From Clostridiaceae bacterium (GTDB lineage Bacteria; Bacillota; Clostridia; Oscillospirales; Acutalibacteraceae), in NCBI GenBank assembly GCA_021769555.1, contig JAETSR010000002.1:186001-250000 (forward strand): DNA of 64,000 nt. Reading direction: 5' to 3'. The position numbers and the translations under genes are program-made. Every line of letters starts with the position of its first letter. The stretch's first letter is position 1. Below the pieces are notes generated by a model. It was not told the DNA's origin. It saw only the letters and a list, made by a program, of their open reading frames with translations, and made no database searches. Positions 15,038 to 23,092 of this stretch are shown here, in pieces.

Positions 15038-15987
15038 GGGTATTACTCATAGGCGAGCCCATGGGCCTCTTTATGGCTGAGGAGACCGGGCCCCTCTCTA
15101 AGGCCCGGCGCTTCACAAGCTCCATTGCCGGGGCGGAGTACAATGTGGCCGTGGGGCTGGCCCGCCTGGGGCACACCCCGGTGTACTGCACAAGGCTGGG
15201 CTATGACCCCATCGGAGAGCAGATTTTAGAGGGCATGGCCGAAAATAATATAGACACCGCCCTTGTGAGCCGCGTCTCAGAGCAGCCCACCGGGCTTATG
15301 CTAAAGGGGAGCACCAATGAGGGGGACCCGGAGACAGCCTACTACAGGCAGGGCTCGGCGGCCTCGAAGATATCCACAAAAGATGTGGACGGCCTGGACC
15401 TCTCGGGCATAGACTGGCTCCATGCCACCGGGGTTTTCCCCGCCGTGTCTGAGAACGCCATGTCCGCTATGGTGCGCCTGCTGGACCGGGCCTCGGCCCT
15501 TGACATCCCCATAAGCTTCGACCCGAACCTGCGCCCAAAGCTCTGGCCGGACGAGAGGACTATGGTGAAATCTCTCAACAGGCTGGCGGGTTATGCCCAG
15601 CTGGTGCTGCCGGGGATAGGCGAGGGGAAGATACTCACAGGGCATGAGCACGAGCGGGATATTGCCGCATACTACCATGGGCTGGGGGCACAGTCGGTGA
15701 TAGTGAAGCTGGGCGGGGACGGCGCGTACTACTCCGCAAGTTCCGGCGGGGACGGCTATGCCCCGGGAGTTATCGTGGAGCGCATAGTGGACACCGTGGG
15801 CGCGGGGGACGGCTTTGCCGTGGGCGTTATCAGCGCCATAATCGAGGGGCTTTCCCTTAGTGACGCCGCCCGGCGGGGCAACGCCATCGGGGCCATACAG
15901 ATAAGCCATAAGAGCGACAACGAGGGCCTTCCCACAAGGGAGGAGCTTGAGGCGGTCTTAGCCGCCGGAAAGGTGAGTGCAAAGTGA
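15034..15987 (+). CDS. PfkB-family sugar kinase, 2-keto-3-deoxygluconate kinase-like
   Basis: A 317-residue ribokinase-fold enzyme. The PfkB signature 2 is DTVGAGDGFAVGV, with the catalytic aspartate; the N-terminal GAEYNVAVGLARLG corresponds to signature 1. The segments YYRQGSAASK and SFDPNLRPKLW are typical of KdgK-like members, but ribose or fructose phosphate kinases of the same family cannot be excluded. It is translationally coupled to manA upstream and to cdd downstream (GTGA overlap). Confidence 0.85.
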   Translation: MRVLLIGEPMGLFMAEETGPLSKARRFTSSIAGAEYNVAVGLARLGHTPVYCTRLGYDPIGEQILEGMAENNIDTALVSRVSEQPTGLMLKGSTNEGDPETAYYRQGSAASKISTKDVDGLDLSGIDWLHATGVFPAVSENAMSAMVRLLDRASALDIPISFDPNLRPKLWPDERTMVKSLNRLAGYAQLVLPGIGEGKILTGHEHERDIAAYYHGLGAQSVIVKLGGDGAYYSASSGGDGYAPGVIVERIVDTVGAGDGFAVGVISAIIEGLSLSDAARRGNAIGAIQISHKSDNEGLPTREELEAVLAAGKVSAK

Positions 15988-16403
15988 AGCTTAGTGAAGA
16001 GAGAGCGCGGGAGCTTATGGGGGAGGCGCTGAAGGCCCGGGAGCGCTCCTACTGCCCATACTCGAATTTCGCCGTGGGCGCGGCGCTGCTCTGCGCTGAC
16101 GGCACGGTGTACACCGGCTGCAATATCGAGAGTGCCGCCTCCACCGGCTGCTGTGCCGAGCGGACGGCCCTGTTCAAGGCTGTGTCCGAGGGCCACAGGG
16201 ACTTTGCCGCCATAGCCGTGGCAGGGGCGGGGAAGGGTGAGGAGCCCGATTTCTTCTGCACCCCATGCGGCGTGTGCAGGCAGGTGATGACGGAGTTCTG
16301 CCGGCCGGACTTTGAGATACTTCTCACCGACGGAAAAGAAATTAAGTGCATGACCCTTGATGAGCTTCTGCCAATGGCCTTCGGGCCCGACAACTTGGCG
16401 TGA
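15984..16403 (+). CDS. cdd: cytidine deaminase
   Basis: A 139-residue zinc deaminase that converts cytidine or deoxycytidine to uridine forms. The motif CNIESAASTGCCAERTALF holds the catalytic glutamate and the first zinc cysteine, and PCGVCRQVM the other two cysteines, as in the tetrameric short form. The GTG start overlaps the kinase stop. The next gene, a pyrimidine phosphorylase, uses its uridine or deoxyuridine product, so the pair forms a salvage route. Confidence 0.95.
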   Translation: MKLSEERARELMGEALKARERSYCPYSNFAVGAALLCADGTVYTGCNIESAASTGCCAERTALFKAVSEGHRDFAAIAVAGAGKGEEPDFFCTPCGVCRQVMTEFCRPDFEILLTDGKEIKCMTLDELLPMAFGPDNLA

Positions 16404-16419
16404 GCGGGAGGTTTTGCTT

Positions 16420-17727
16420 ATGCGCATGTACGATATTATACACAAGAAGCGGGAGGGACATGAGCTCTCCCACGAGGAGACAGCTTGGCTGGTAAAAGCC
16501 GTCACCGATGGCACTGTGCCCGACTACCAGATATCCGCCCTGTTGATGGCCATATTCTTCCGGGGCATGACCCCCGCCGAGACCGTGGACCTCACCTGGG
16601 AGATGGCCCGCTCCGGGGACATGGCCGACCTCTCCCCCATCCCCGGGGTGAAGGTGGACAAGCACTCCACCGGTGGCGTTGGGGACAAGACCACTCTAAT
16701 AGTTGGCCCCATAGCCGCGGCCTGCGGGGTGAAGACGGCTAAGATGAGCGGCCGGGGGCTGGGGCATACCGGCGGCACTGTAGACAAGCTGGAGAGCATA
16801 CCGGGCCTGCACATGGACATCCCCCGGGAGCGCTTCTATGAAATAGTGAAGCAGACCGGTATAGCCCTAGTGGGCCAGTCCGGGAGCCTCTGCCCTGCGG
16901 ACAAAAAGCTCTATGCTTTAAGGGACGTGACAAATACCGTGGACAGCCTGCCCCTTATCGCCGCCAGCATTATGTCAAAGAAGCTGGCCGCCGGGGCCGA
17001 CGCCATCCTCCTGGACGTGAAGCTGGGCTCGGGGGCGTTCATGAAGACCCTGCCAGAGGCAGTTAAGCTCGCGGAGCTCATGGTGGACACCGGGAACAGG
17101 GCCGGGCGGCGCACAGCCGCGCTTATAACCGACATGGACATGCCCCTGGGGCGGTGTATCGGCAACGCACTTGAGGTGCGGGAGGCGGTGGAGATACTTA
17201 GGGGCAGCGGCGACGCCCGGCTCACTGAGCTCTCCCTTGAGCTCGCCGCCGGGATGATAGTGCTTGCAGAGCTTGCCCCCGACCGGGAGAGCGCCCTTAG
17301 TAAGGCGCAGGAGGCCATAGACAGCGGGCGGGCGTTCAATGTGTTCTGCGGCATGGTCTCGGCCCAGGGAGGGGACGCCTCCTGCCTTGAGGATACCTCT
17401 AAGCTCCCCCTCTCCCCCTGCGAGCATATTGTCAGGGCCCAAGAGTCGGGCTATATAAGCGCCCTTGACGCCGAGACCTGCGGCCTTGCGGCCATGGAGC
17501 TGGGCGCGGGCCGGGAGAGCAAGGACGACCAGATAGACTACGGCGCGGGGATAGTGCTCCTCGCCAATAAGGGCTCGAAGGTGGAGGCTGGTGAACCCAT
17601 AGCGAGGCTCTACGCCCGGGAAGAGGCCCAGTGCGAGAGAGCGGAAAAGCGGTTCCTAACGGCCTTGAGCATAGAAAAAGAGAGGCCGGTCTCCCAGCCT
17701 CTCATAATAGAGCGAATAGGTATTTAA
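16420..17727 (+). CDS. pdp: pyrimidine-nucleoside (thymidine) phosphorylase
   Basis: A 435-residue enzyme splitting uridine or thymidine with phosphate into base and sugar 1-phosphate. The family signature is SGRGLGHTGGTVDKLESIPG, and the phosphate-binding KVDKHSTGGVGDKTTL is intact. The start ATG at 16420 follows GGGAGG; the frame extends upstream into cdd. The broad-specificity Pdp/DeoA distinction cannot be settled from sequence reading alone. The stop overlaps tail to tail with the cyclophilin gene on the other strand by four bases, leaving no room for a separate terminator. Confidence 0.93.
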   Translation: MRMYDIIHKKREGHELSHEETAWLVKAVTDGTVPDYQISALLMAIFFRGMTPAETVDLTWEMARSGDMADLSPIPGVKVDKHSTGGVGDKTTLIVGPIAAACGVKTAKMSGRGLGHTGGTVDKLESIPGLHMDIPRERFYEIVKQTGIALVGQSGSLCPADKKLYALRDVTNTVDSLPLIAASIMSKKLAAGADAILLDVKLGSGAFMKTLPEAVKLAELMVDTGNRAGRRTAALITDMDMPLGRCIGNALEVREAVEILRGSGDARLTELSLELAAGMIVLAELAPDRESALSKAQEAIDSGRAFNVFCGMVSAQGGDASCLEDTSKLPLSPCEHIVRAQESGYISALDAETCGLAAMELGAGRESKDDQIDYGAGIVLLANKGSKVEAGEPIARLYAREEAQCERAEKRFLTALSIEKERPVSQPLIIERIGI

Positions 17728-18248
17728 TACTCGGGGCCAACCTTGGGCTCGGGGTACTCCTGCCCGAAGGTCTCGACGGTGACTTTCTCCATTATCTGGT
17801 CGGAGTCCGGCCGGTCGTCCCGGTCGCGGCTCACATGGGCGATGGCGTCGGCCACCTCCTGGCCCTCTATGACCTTGCCGAAGGCGGCGTACTGCCCGTC
17901 GAGATAGGCGGCGTCGGCCACCATGATGAAGAACTGGCTCCCGGCGCTGTCGGGCTTCTGGGAGCGGGCCATGGACATGACCCCGGTGGTGTGCTTGAGG
18001 CTGTTCTCAAAGCCGTTGGCGGCAAACTCCCCCTTAATGCCGTAGCCCGGGCCGCCCATGCCCGTGCCCTCGGGGTCGCCGCCCTGTATCATGAAGCCGG
18101 GTATCACCCGGTGGAATATGGTTCCGTCATAAAAGCCCTTCTTTACAAGGGATATGAAGTTGTTCACCGTGTTGGGGGCTGTCTCCGGATAGAGCTCCGC
18201 CTTGATGACCCCCTGGTTCGTCTCTATGGTTACGATGGGATTCTGCAA
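17724..18248 (-). CDS. ppiB: cyclophilin-type peptidyl-prolyl isomerase
   Basis: A 174-residue cyclophilin. The catalytic core is visible in GTIFHRVIPGFMIQGGDPEGTG, the FMIQGGD loop, and SAGSQFFIM; no signal peptide, so cytoplasmic protein folding is likely. The start is placed at TTG 18248, because CTGGAGGTTTATAAA gives a good ribosome binding site at eight bases; the frame continues upstream without one. A TATAAT -10 box lies around 18294 on the minus strand with a poor -35. Confidence 0.92.
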   Translation of the reverse strand: MQNPIVTIETNQGVIKAELYPETAPNTVNNFISLVKKGFYDGTIFHRVIPGFMIQGGDPEGTGMGGPGYGIKGEFAANGFENSLKHTTGVMSMARSQKPDSAGSQFFIMVADAAYLDGQYAAFGKVIEGQEVADAIAHVSRDRDDRPDSDQIMEKVTVETFGQEYPEPKVGPEY

Positions 18249-18379
18249 TTTATAAACCTCCAGTTTCAATATTTCCGTGCCTTTTATTCCCATATTATAC
18301 CATAAGGGCCGGGGAAATCCTAGCCCCCGCCGCAAATTTTATATTTTATTAACACTAAGTTCATGAAAGGAAGGAAACG

Positions 18380-19141
18380 ATGAAGCTTATCTCATGGAAC
18401 GTAAACGGCCTTAGGGCCTGCATGGGCAAGGGGTTCATGGACGTGCTGGAAAAGGAGCGCCCCGACGCCATCTGCCTGCAGGAGACAAAAATGCTCAGGG
18501 AACAGGCTGATTTTGAGTTCCCCGGCTATCTTGAATACTGGAACTCAGCGGAGAAAAAGGGCTACTCCGGCACGGCTGTCTTCACTAAGGCCGAGCCCTT
18601 GAGCGTGAGCTTCGGCATAGGCTGCGAGGACTACGACAGGGAGGGCCGGGCGATTACCCTTGAATATGAGAGCTTCTATCTTGTGACCGTATACACCCCC
18701 AACTCCCAGCGGGGCCTTGAGCGCCTCCCGTTTCGCATGGTCTTCGAGGACAGGCTCCGGGAGTACCTCTATAAGCTCCGGGAGAAGAAGCCCGCGGTGG
18801 TCTGCGGGGATTTGAACGTGGCCCACCGGCCCATAGACTTGAAGAACGACAAATCGAATATAGGCAACGCTGGCTATACCTACGAGGAGCGGGGGAAGTT
18901 CAGCGAGCTCTTAGCAAGCGGCATGATAGACAGCTTCCGCTGCCTGTACCCGGATAAGGAGGAGGCCTACTCCTGGTGGAGCTATCGGGCCAACTCCCGG
19001 GAGAATAATACCGGCTGGCGCATTGACTATTTCCTCTGCGATAAGCGCCTCCGGGACAGGATAGAGGACAGTCAAATACTGCCCCAGTACGCCGGCAGCG
19101 ACCACTGCCCGGTCTGCCTGATTTTGAAGGAGGGTGAATAA
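18380..19141 (+). CDS. exoA: exodeoxyribonuclease III (AP endonuclease)
   Basis: A 253-residue member of the exonuclease III/APE family that incises abasic sites. LISWNVNGLRACM is the N-terminal metal-site region, ICLQETKM contains the metal-binding glutamate, GDLNVAHRPIDL the catalytic Asp/Asn and GSDHCPV the terminal Asp-His pair. Length is normal for bacterial enzymes. The Shine-Dalgarno AAAGGAAGG precedes the ATG. It is followed directly by the sirtuin gene, whose Shine-Dalgarno lies inside its 3' end. Confidence 0.95.
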   Translation: MKLISWNVNGLRACMGKGFMDVLEKERPDAICLQETKMLREQADFEFPGYLEYWNSAEKKGYSGTAVFTKAEPLSVSFGIGCEDYDREGRAITLEYESFYLVTVYTPNSQRGLERLPFRMVFEDRLREYLYKLREKKPAVVCGDLNVAHRPIDLKNDKSNIGNAGYTYEERGKFSELLASGMIDSFRCLYPDKEEAYSWWSYRANSRENNTGWRIDYFLCDKRLRDRIEDSQILPQYAGSDHCPVCLILKEGE

Positions 19142-19142
19142 G

Positions 19143-19871
19143 ATGGCTGATATTGACGCCCTGAGGGGCTGGCTCCATGAGAGCGGGCATACCGTATTCT
19201 TAGGGGGCGCGGGAGTTTCCACCGCCAGCGGCATTCCGGACTTTAGGAGCGCCCACGGCCTGTATATGCAGAAAAAATCCGGCATATCCTATGAGGAAAT
19301 GCTCTCAATAGACTACTACCGCTCACACACTGCGGAGTTCTACGACTTCATGCGAAACGTCATGCTCTACCCGGACGCCAGGCCCAACCCCGCCCACTAC
19401 GCCCTCTCAAAGCTCGAGGCTGACGGGCTCCTGGAAGTGGTGATAACCCAGAACATAGACGGCCTGCACCAGATGGCGGGGAGCAAAAATGTGATAGAGC
19501 TCCACGGCAACGAGGACCGCTATATATGTACAAAATGCGGGAAGGTGTACGATATGCGGTATGTGATGGGCTGTGAGGGCGTGCCCCTCTGCTCCTGCGG
19601 GGGCGCTCTCAAGCCCGACGTGGTGCTCTACGGCGAGACCCTGAACGAGGGGGATTTGAGCCGGGCCGCGCGGCACGCTTCGCAAGCGGACCTGATGATA
19701 GTGGGGGGCACGTCACTGGTGGTGTATCCTGTGGCGGGGCTGGTGCAGTACCTCAGAAAGGGCGCGCGGCTGGTAATACTAAACCGGGACCCAACCCCTT
19801 ACGACAGCCGGGCGGGGCTTATTTTCCGGGAGGATTTATCAGAGGTGCTAAGGGAGCTTGCGGATTTGTAA
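19143..19871 (+). CDS. cobB: Sir2-family NAD-dependent protein deacylase
   Basis: A 242-residue sirtuin. GGAGVSTASGIPDFRS binds NAD, TQNIDGLHQMAGS is the second signature, and VIELHGN contains the catalytic histidine. The zinc cysteines are in YICTKCGK and LCSCGG. It removes acyl groups from lysines, for instance on metabolic enzymes. The ATG at 19143 is chosen over an upstream GTG at 19134 because AAGGAGG ends nine bases before it. It follows exoA without a gap. Confidence 0.93.
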   Translation: MADIDALRGWLHESGHTVFLGGAGVSTASGIPDFRSAHGLYMQKKSGISYEEMLSIDYYRSHTAEFYDFMRNVMLYPDARPNPAHYALSKLEADGLLEVVITQNIDGLHQMAGSKNVIELHGNEDRYICTKCGKVYDMRYVMGCEGVPLCSCGGALKPDVVLYGETLNEGDLSRAARHASQADLMIVGGTSLVVYPVAGLVQYLRKGARLVILNRDPTPYDSRAGLIFREDLSEVLRELADL

Positions 19872-19894
19872 ATTCCCAAAATATGTGGTATAAT
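19866..19894 (+). promoter_or_regulatory. promoter of the ABC exporter gene
   Basis: TTGTAA (19866-19871) and TATAAT (19889-19894) with a 17-base spacer, overlapping the stop codon of the sirtuin gene and ending 33 bases before the exporter start. Confidence 0.6.
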
Positions 19895-19927
19895 GGACAC
19901 AGAAAAATTTTGCGAAGGAGTGGGATG

Positions 19928-21697
19928 ATGGAGGAAAGCCTCAATAAGCGGAGGAAGGGCCTTGTGAGAAGGTTCCTGCCCTATTTCAGAAAGTATGTGT
20001 GGGTGATGGTCTTCGACCTGTTCTGCGCCGCCCTCACCACCCTGTGCGAGCTCACCCTGCCGCTTTTAATGCGGTACGTGACGGACACGGGCATAAACGA
20101 CCTGGCCTCATTGACCTTGCAGATAGTCATAAAGATAGGGGCGCTGTACCTGTTCCTCTGCCTTGTGGACGCGGGGGCCACCTTCTTTCGGGCCTCCATA
20201 GGCCATATAATGGGCGCGAAGATGGAGACGGACATGCGCACAGAGCTCTTTGCCCACCTGCAAAAGCTCAGCTTCAACTATTTTGACAACATGAAGGTGG
20301 GGCAGATAATGTCCCGGATAACCTCGGATTTGTTCGATGTGACGGAGTTTGCCCACCACTGCCCAGAGGAAATTTTCATGGCCGCCATAAAGATAGTGGG
20401 CGCGTTCATAATCCTCTGCGGCATGAGCGTGCCCCTGACGCTGATAGTCTTCTCGGTGGTGCCCTTCATGGTGCTGGCGGCGGCCTATTTCAACATGAAA
20501 ATGCGCAGCCAGTTCCGTCAGCAGAGGAGCCAGATTGGGGAGATAAACGCCCAGGTGGAGGACAGCTTACTGGGGGTGCGGGTGGTAAAATCCTTCGCAA
20601 ACGAGGGCGTGGAGACCGATAAGTTCGAGGCGGGCAACAAAAAATTCTTCAACATCAAGCGGGGCCGGTACTACCTGATGGGCGGCTTCGAGGCCACGAA
20701 CCGCATGTTCGACGGGCTCATGCACTTTTTGGTGCTCTTAGCGGGAGCCATATTCATGATAAACGGCAAGGTGCAGCCCGCGGATTTAGTGGCATATATG
20801 CTCTATGTGGGCACGCTCATCACCTCCATACGCCAGCTGGTGCAGTTTGCAGAGCAGTTCCAGCAGGGCATGACGGGCATTGAGCGCTTCTTCCAGATAC
20901 TGGACGCGGACGTGGACATCTTCGACGAGCCCGGGGCAAAGCCCCTAAAAATAAAGGAGGGCGGGGTGCACTTCGAGCACGTGGGCTTCTCCTACGCCGA
21001 CGACGGAAAACAGGTGCTCAGCGAGATAAACCTGGACGTAAAGCCCGGGCAGAACGTGGCCCTAGTGGGCCCCTCCGGCAGCGGGAAGACCACCCTCTGC
21101 AACCTGATACCCCGGTTCTACGACGTGACCGAGGGCAGAATAAACATCGACGGGCAGGACATCAAAAACGTCACCCTGAAATCTCTGCGGGAGCAGATAG
21201 GCTTCGTCCAGCAGGACGTGTACCTCTTCTCCGGCACGGTCTTTGAGAATATCCAGTACGGCCGCCCCGGGGCCTCCCGGGAGGACGTTATCGCCGCCGC
21301 AAAGCAGGCCGGGGCCCACGGCTTCATAACCGAGCTCAGTAATGGATATGATACATATGTGGGCGAGCGGGGGGTGAAGCTCTCCGGGGGGCAGAAGCAG
21401 AGGATAAGCATTGCAAGGGCTTTCCTAAAGAACCCGCCCATAATGATTCTGGACGAGGCTACTTCGGCCCTTGACAACGAGAGCGAGAAGATAGTGCAGG
21501 AGTCTTTGGAAAAACTCAGCAAGGGCCGCACCACCTTCACTATAGCCCACAGGCTCTCTACAATCAAGAACGCCACTGTCATACTGGTGCTCACCGAGAA
21601 GGGCATTGAGGAAAAGGGCACACATGATGAGCTAATGGCAAAGGGCGGCGTGTACTATAATCTATACAGCGCCTACAGCGGCGGCAGGGAGGGTTGA
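19928..21697 (+). CDS. ABC transporter, fused permease and ATPase (exporter type)
   Basis: A half-transporter of 589 residues that would work as a dimer. The first half has six transmembrane helices; the ATPase half shows Walker A GPSGSGKTTL, the Q-loop, signature LSGGQKQRISIARA, Walker B IMILDEATSAL and the switch histidine in IAHRLSTI. The substrate (lipid, peptide or drug) is not evident. The ATG at 19928 lies seven bases after AAGGAG; an adjacent ATG at 19925 is possible. murD follows after three bases, so both share the promoter at 19866. Confidence 0.93.
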   Translation: MEESLNKRRKGLVRRFLPYFRKYVWVMVFDLFCAALTTLCELTLPLLMRYVTDTGINDLASLTLQIVIKIGALYLFLCLVDAGATFFRASIGHIMGAKMETDMRTELFAHLQKLSFNYFDNMKVGQIMSRITSDLFDVTEFAHHCPEEIFMAAIKIVGAFIILCGMSVPLTLIVFSVVPFMVLAAAYFNMKMRSQFRQQRSQIGEINAQVEDSLLGVRVVKSFANEGVETDKFEAGNKKFFNIKRGRYYLMGGFEATNRMFDGLMHFLVLLAGAIFMINGKVQPADLVAYMLYVGTLITSIRQLVQFAEQFQQGMTGIERFFQILDADVDIFDEPGAKPLKIKEGGVHFEHVGFSYADDGKQVLSEINLDVKPGQNVALVGPSGSGKTTLCNLIPRFYDVTEGRINIDGQDIKNVTLKSLREQIGFVQQDVYLFSGTVFENIQYGRPGASREDVIAAAKQAGAHGFITELSNGYDTYVGERGVKLSGGQKQRISIARAFLKNPPIMILDEATSALDNESEKIVQESLEKLSKGRTTFTIAHRLSTIKNATVILVLTEKGIEEKGTHDELMAKGGVYYNLYSAYSGGREG

Positions 21698-21700
21698 GCC

Positions 21701-23071
21701 ATGGACGCAAAAGCGTTTTTCAAAAGCATAAACGGTAAAAAAGTCACCTTCTGCGGCATAGGCAGGAGCCATATGCCCCTAATAGAGCTATTCATCCGGC
21801 ACGGGGCGAAAGTCACAGCCCGGGACCGCCGGAGCTTCCAGGAGCTCTCTGAAAACGGACAGACACTGAAAAGCCTCGGGATAGGCCTTATCCTCGGGAA
21901 GGACTACCTGCACGATTTAAACGAGGACATCATCTTTCGCACCCCCGGCATGCCCTTCCACCTTCCGGAGCTCGAAAGGGCCCGGGAGCAGGGCAAGGCC
22001 GTCACCAGCGAAATGGAGGTCTTCTTCAAGCTCTGCCCCTGCAAAATATACGCCGTCACCGGCAGCGACGGCAAGACTACCACAACCACCATCCTCTCGG
22101 AGTTCCTGAAAGCGGAGGGTAAGACGGTGCACCTGGGGGGCAATATTGGAAAGCCCCTGCTGCCGGAGATAGAGTCCATCGCCCCGGAGGACGTGGTGGT
22201 GGCCGAGCTCTCAAGCTTCCAGCTTATCTCCATGGGTGAGGGCCCGGACGTGGCCGTAGTCACGAACCTTGCCCCAAACCACCTGGACATCCATAAGGAC
22301 ATGGACGAGTATGTGAACGCCAAGAAAAACCTCATACTCCACCAGGACGGCTTCTCCCGCGCGGTGTTAAACGCCGACAACGAGATTACAGCCGGGTTCA
22401 AAAGCCTTGTACGCGGGGACTGCTGGCAGTTCTCCCGGACAAAGGAGCCCCCAAGGGGCGTGTACTGCGACGGCGAAAAGATACTGGTAAACGGCGAGCC
22501 CCTGATGAGCGTCAGCGAGATAAAGCTCCCCGGCTGGCACAACGTTGAGAACTATATGGCCGCCATAGCCGCCGCCTGGGGGGACGTGTCCCCTGAGAAC
22601 ATGCGCAAAGTCGCGGGGGAGTTCGGGGGCGTTGAGCACAGGATGGAGTTTGTAAGAGAGCTGGGCGGCGTGAAGTACTATAATGACTCCATCGCCAGCT
22701 CCCCCAGCCGCACTATATCCGGCACCCTCGCCTGCTATGACAAAAACCTCATACTCATCTGCGGCGGCTACGACAAGCATATCCCCTACGACCCCCTGGG
22801 CGGGCCCGTATGCCGGCGCGTGAAGGAGCTCATACTCATGGGGGACACAGGCCCCAAGATAGAGGAGGCCGTGCTCTCCTGCCCGCAGTATAAAGAGGGA
22901 CATCCCAATATCCGCCATGTTAAAGACATGGGGGAGGCCGTCTCCCTGGCCCGCGAGCTTGCCTCCCCCGGGGACGTGGTGTCCCTCTCCCCCGCCTCGG
23001 CCTCCTTTGATATGTACAGGAGCTTCGAGGAGCGTGGGCGGCACTATAAGGAGCTTGTGGGGCAGCTATAA
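21701..23071 (+). CDS. murD: UDP-N-acetylmuramoyl-L-alanine-D-glutamate ligase
   Basis: A 456-residue Mur ligase. The ATP loop is TGSDGKTTTTTILSEFL, and GGNIGKPLL, AELSSFQL and NYMAAIAAAWG follow in family order; EHRMEFVRELGGVKYYNDSIASSP is the MurD-typical C-terminal domain entry. It adds D-glutamate to the cytoplasmic peptidoglycan precursor. Here it stands alone next to an ABC exporter rather than in a mur/fts cluster. The ribosome binding site GGAGGG overlaps the exporter's 3' end. Confidence 0.93.
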   Translation: MDAKAFFKSINGKKVTFCGIGRSHMPLIELFIRHGAKVTARDRRSFQELSENGQTLKSLGIGLILGKDYLHDLNEDIIFRTPGMPFHLPELERAREQGKAVTSEMEVFFKLCPCKIYAVTGSDGKTTTTTILSEFLKAEGKTVHLGGNIGKPLLPEIESIAPEDVVVAELSSFQLISMGEGPDVAVVTNLAPNHLDIHKDMDEYVNAKKNLILHQDGFSRAVLNADNEITAGFKSLVRGDCWQFSRTKEPPRGVYCDGEKILVNGEPLMSVSEIKLPGWHNVENYMAAIAAAWGDVSPENMRKVAGEFGGVEHRMEFVRELGGVKYYNDSIASSPSRTISGTLACYDKNLILICGGYDKHIPYDPLGGPVCRRVKELILMGDTGPKIEEAVLSCPQYKEGHPNIRHVKDMGEAVSLARELASPGDVVSLSPASASFDMYRSFEERGRHYKELVGQL

Positions 23072-23092
23072 TCAAGAGAGGAAGTTGAAAAT

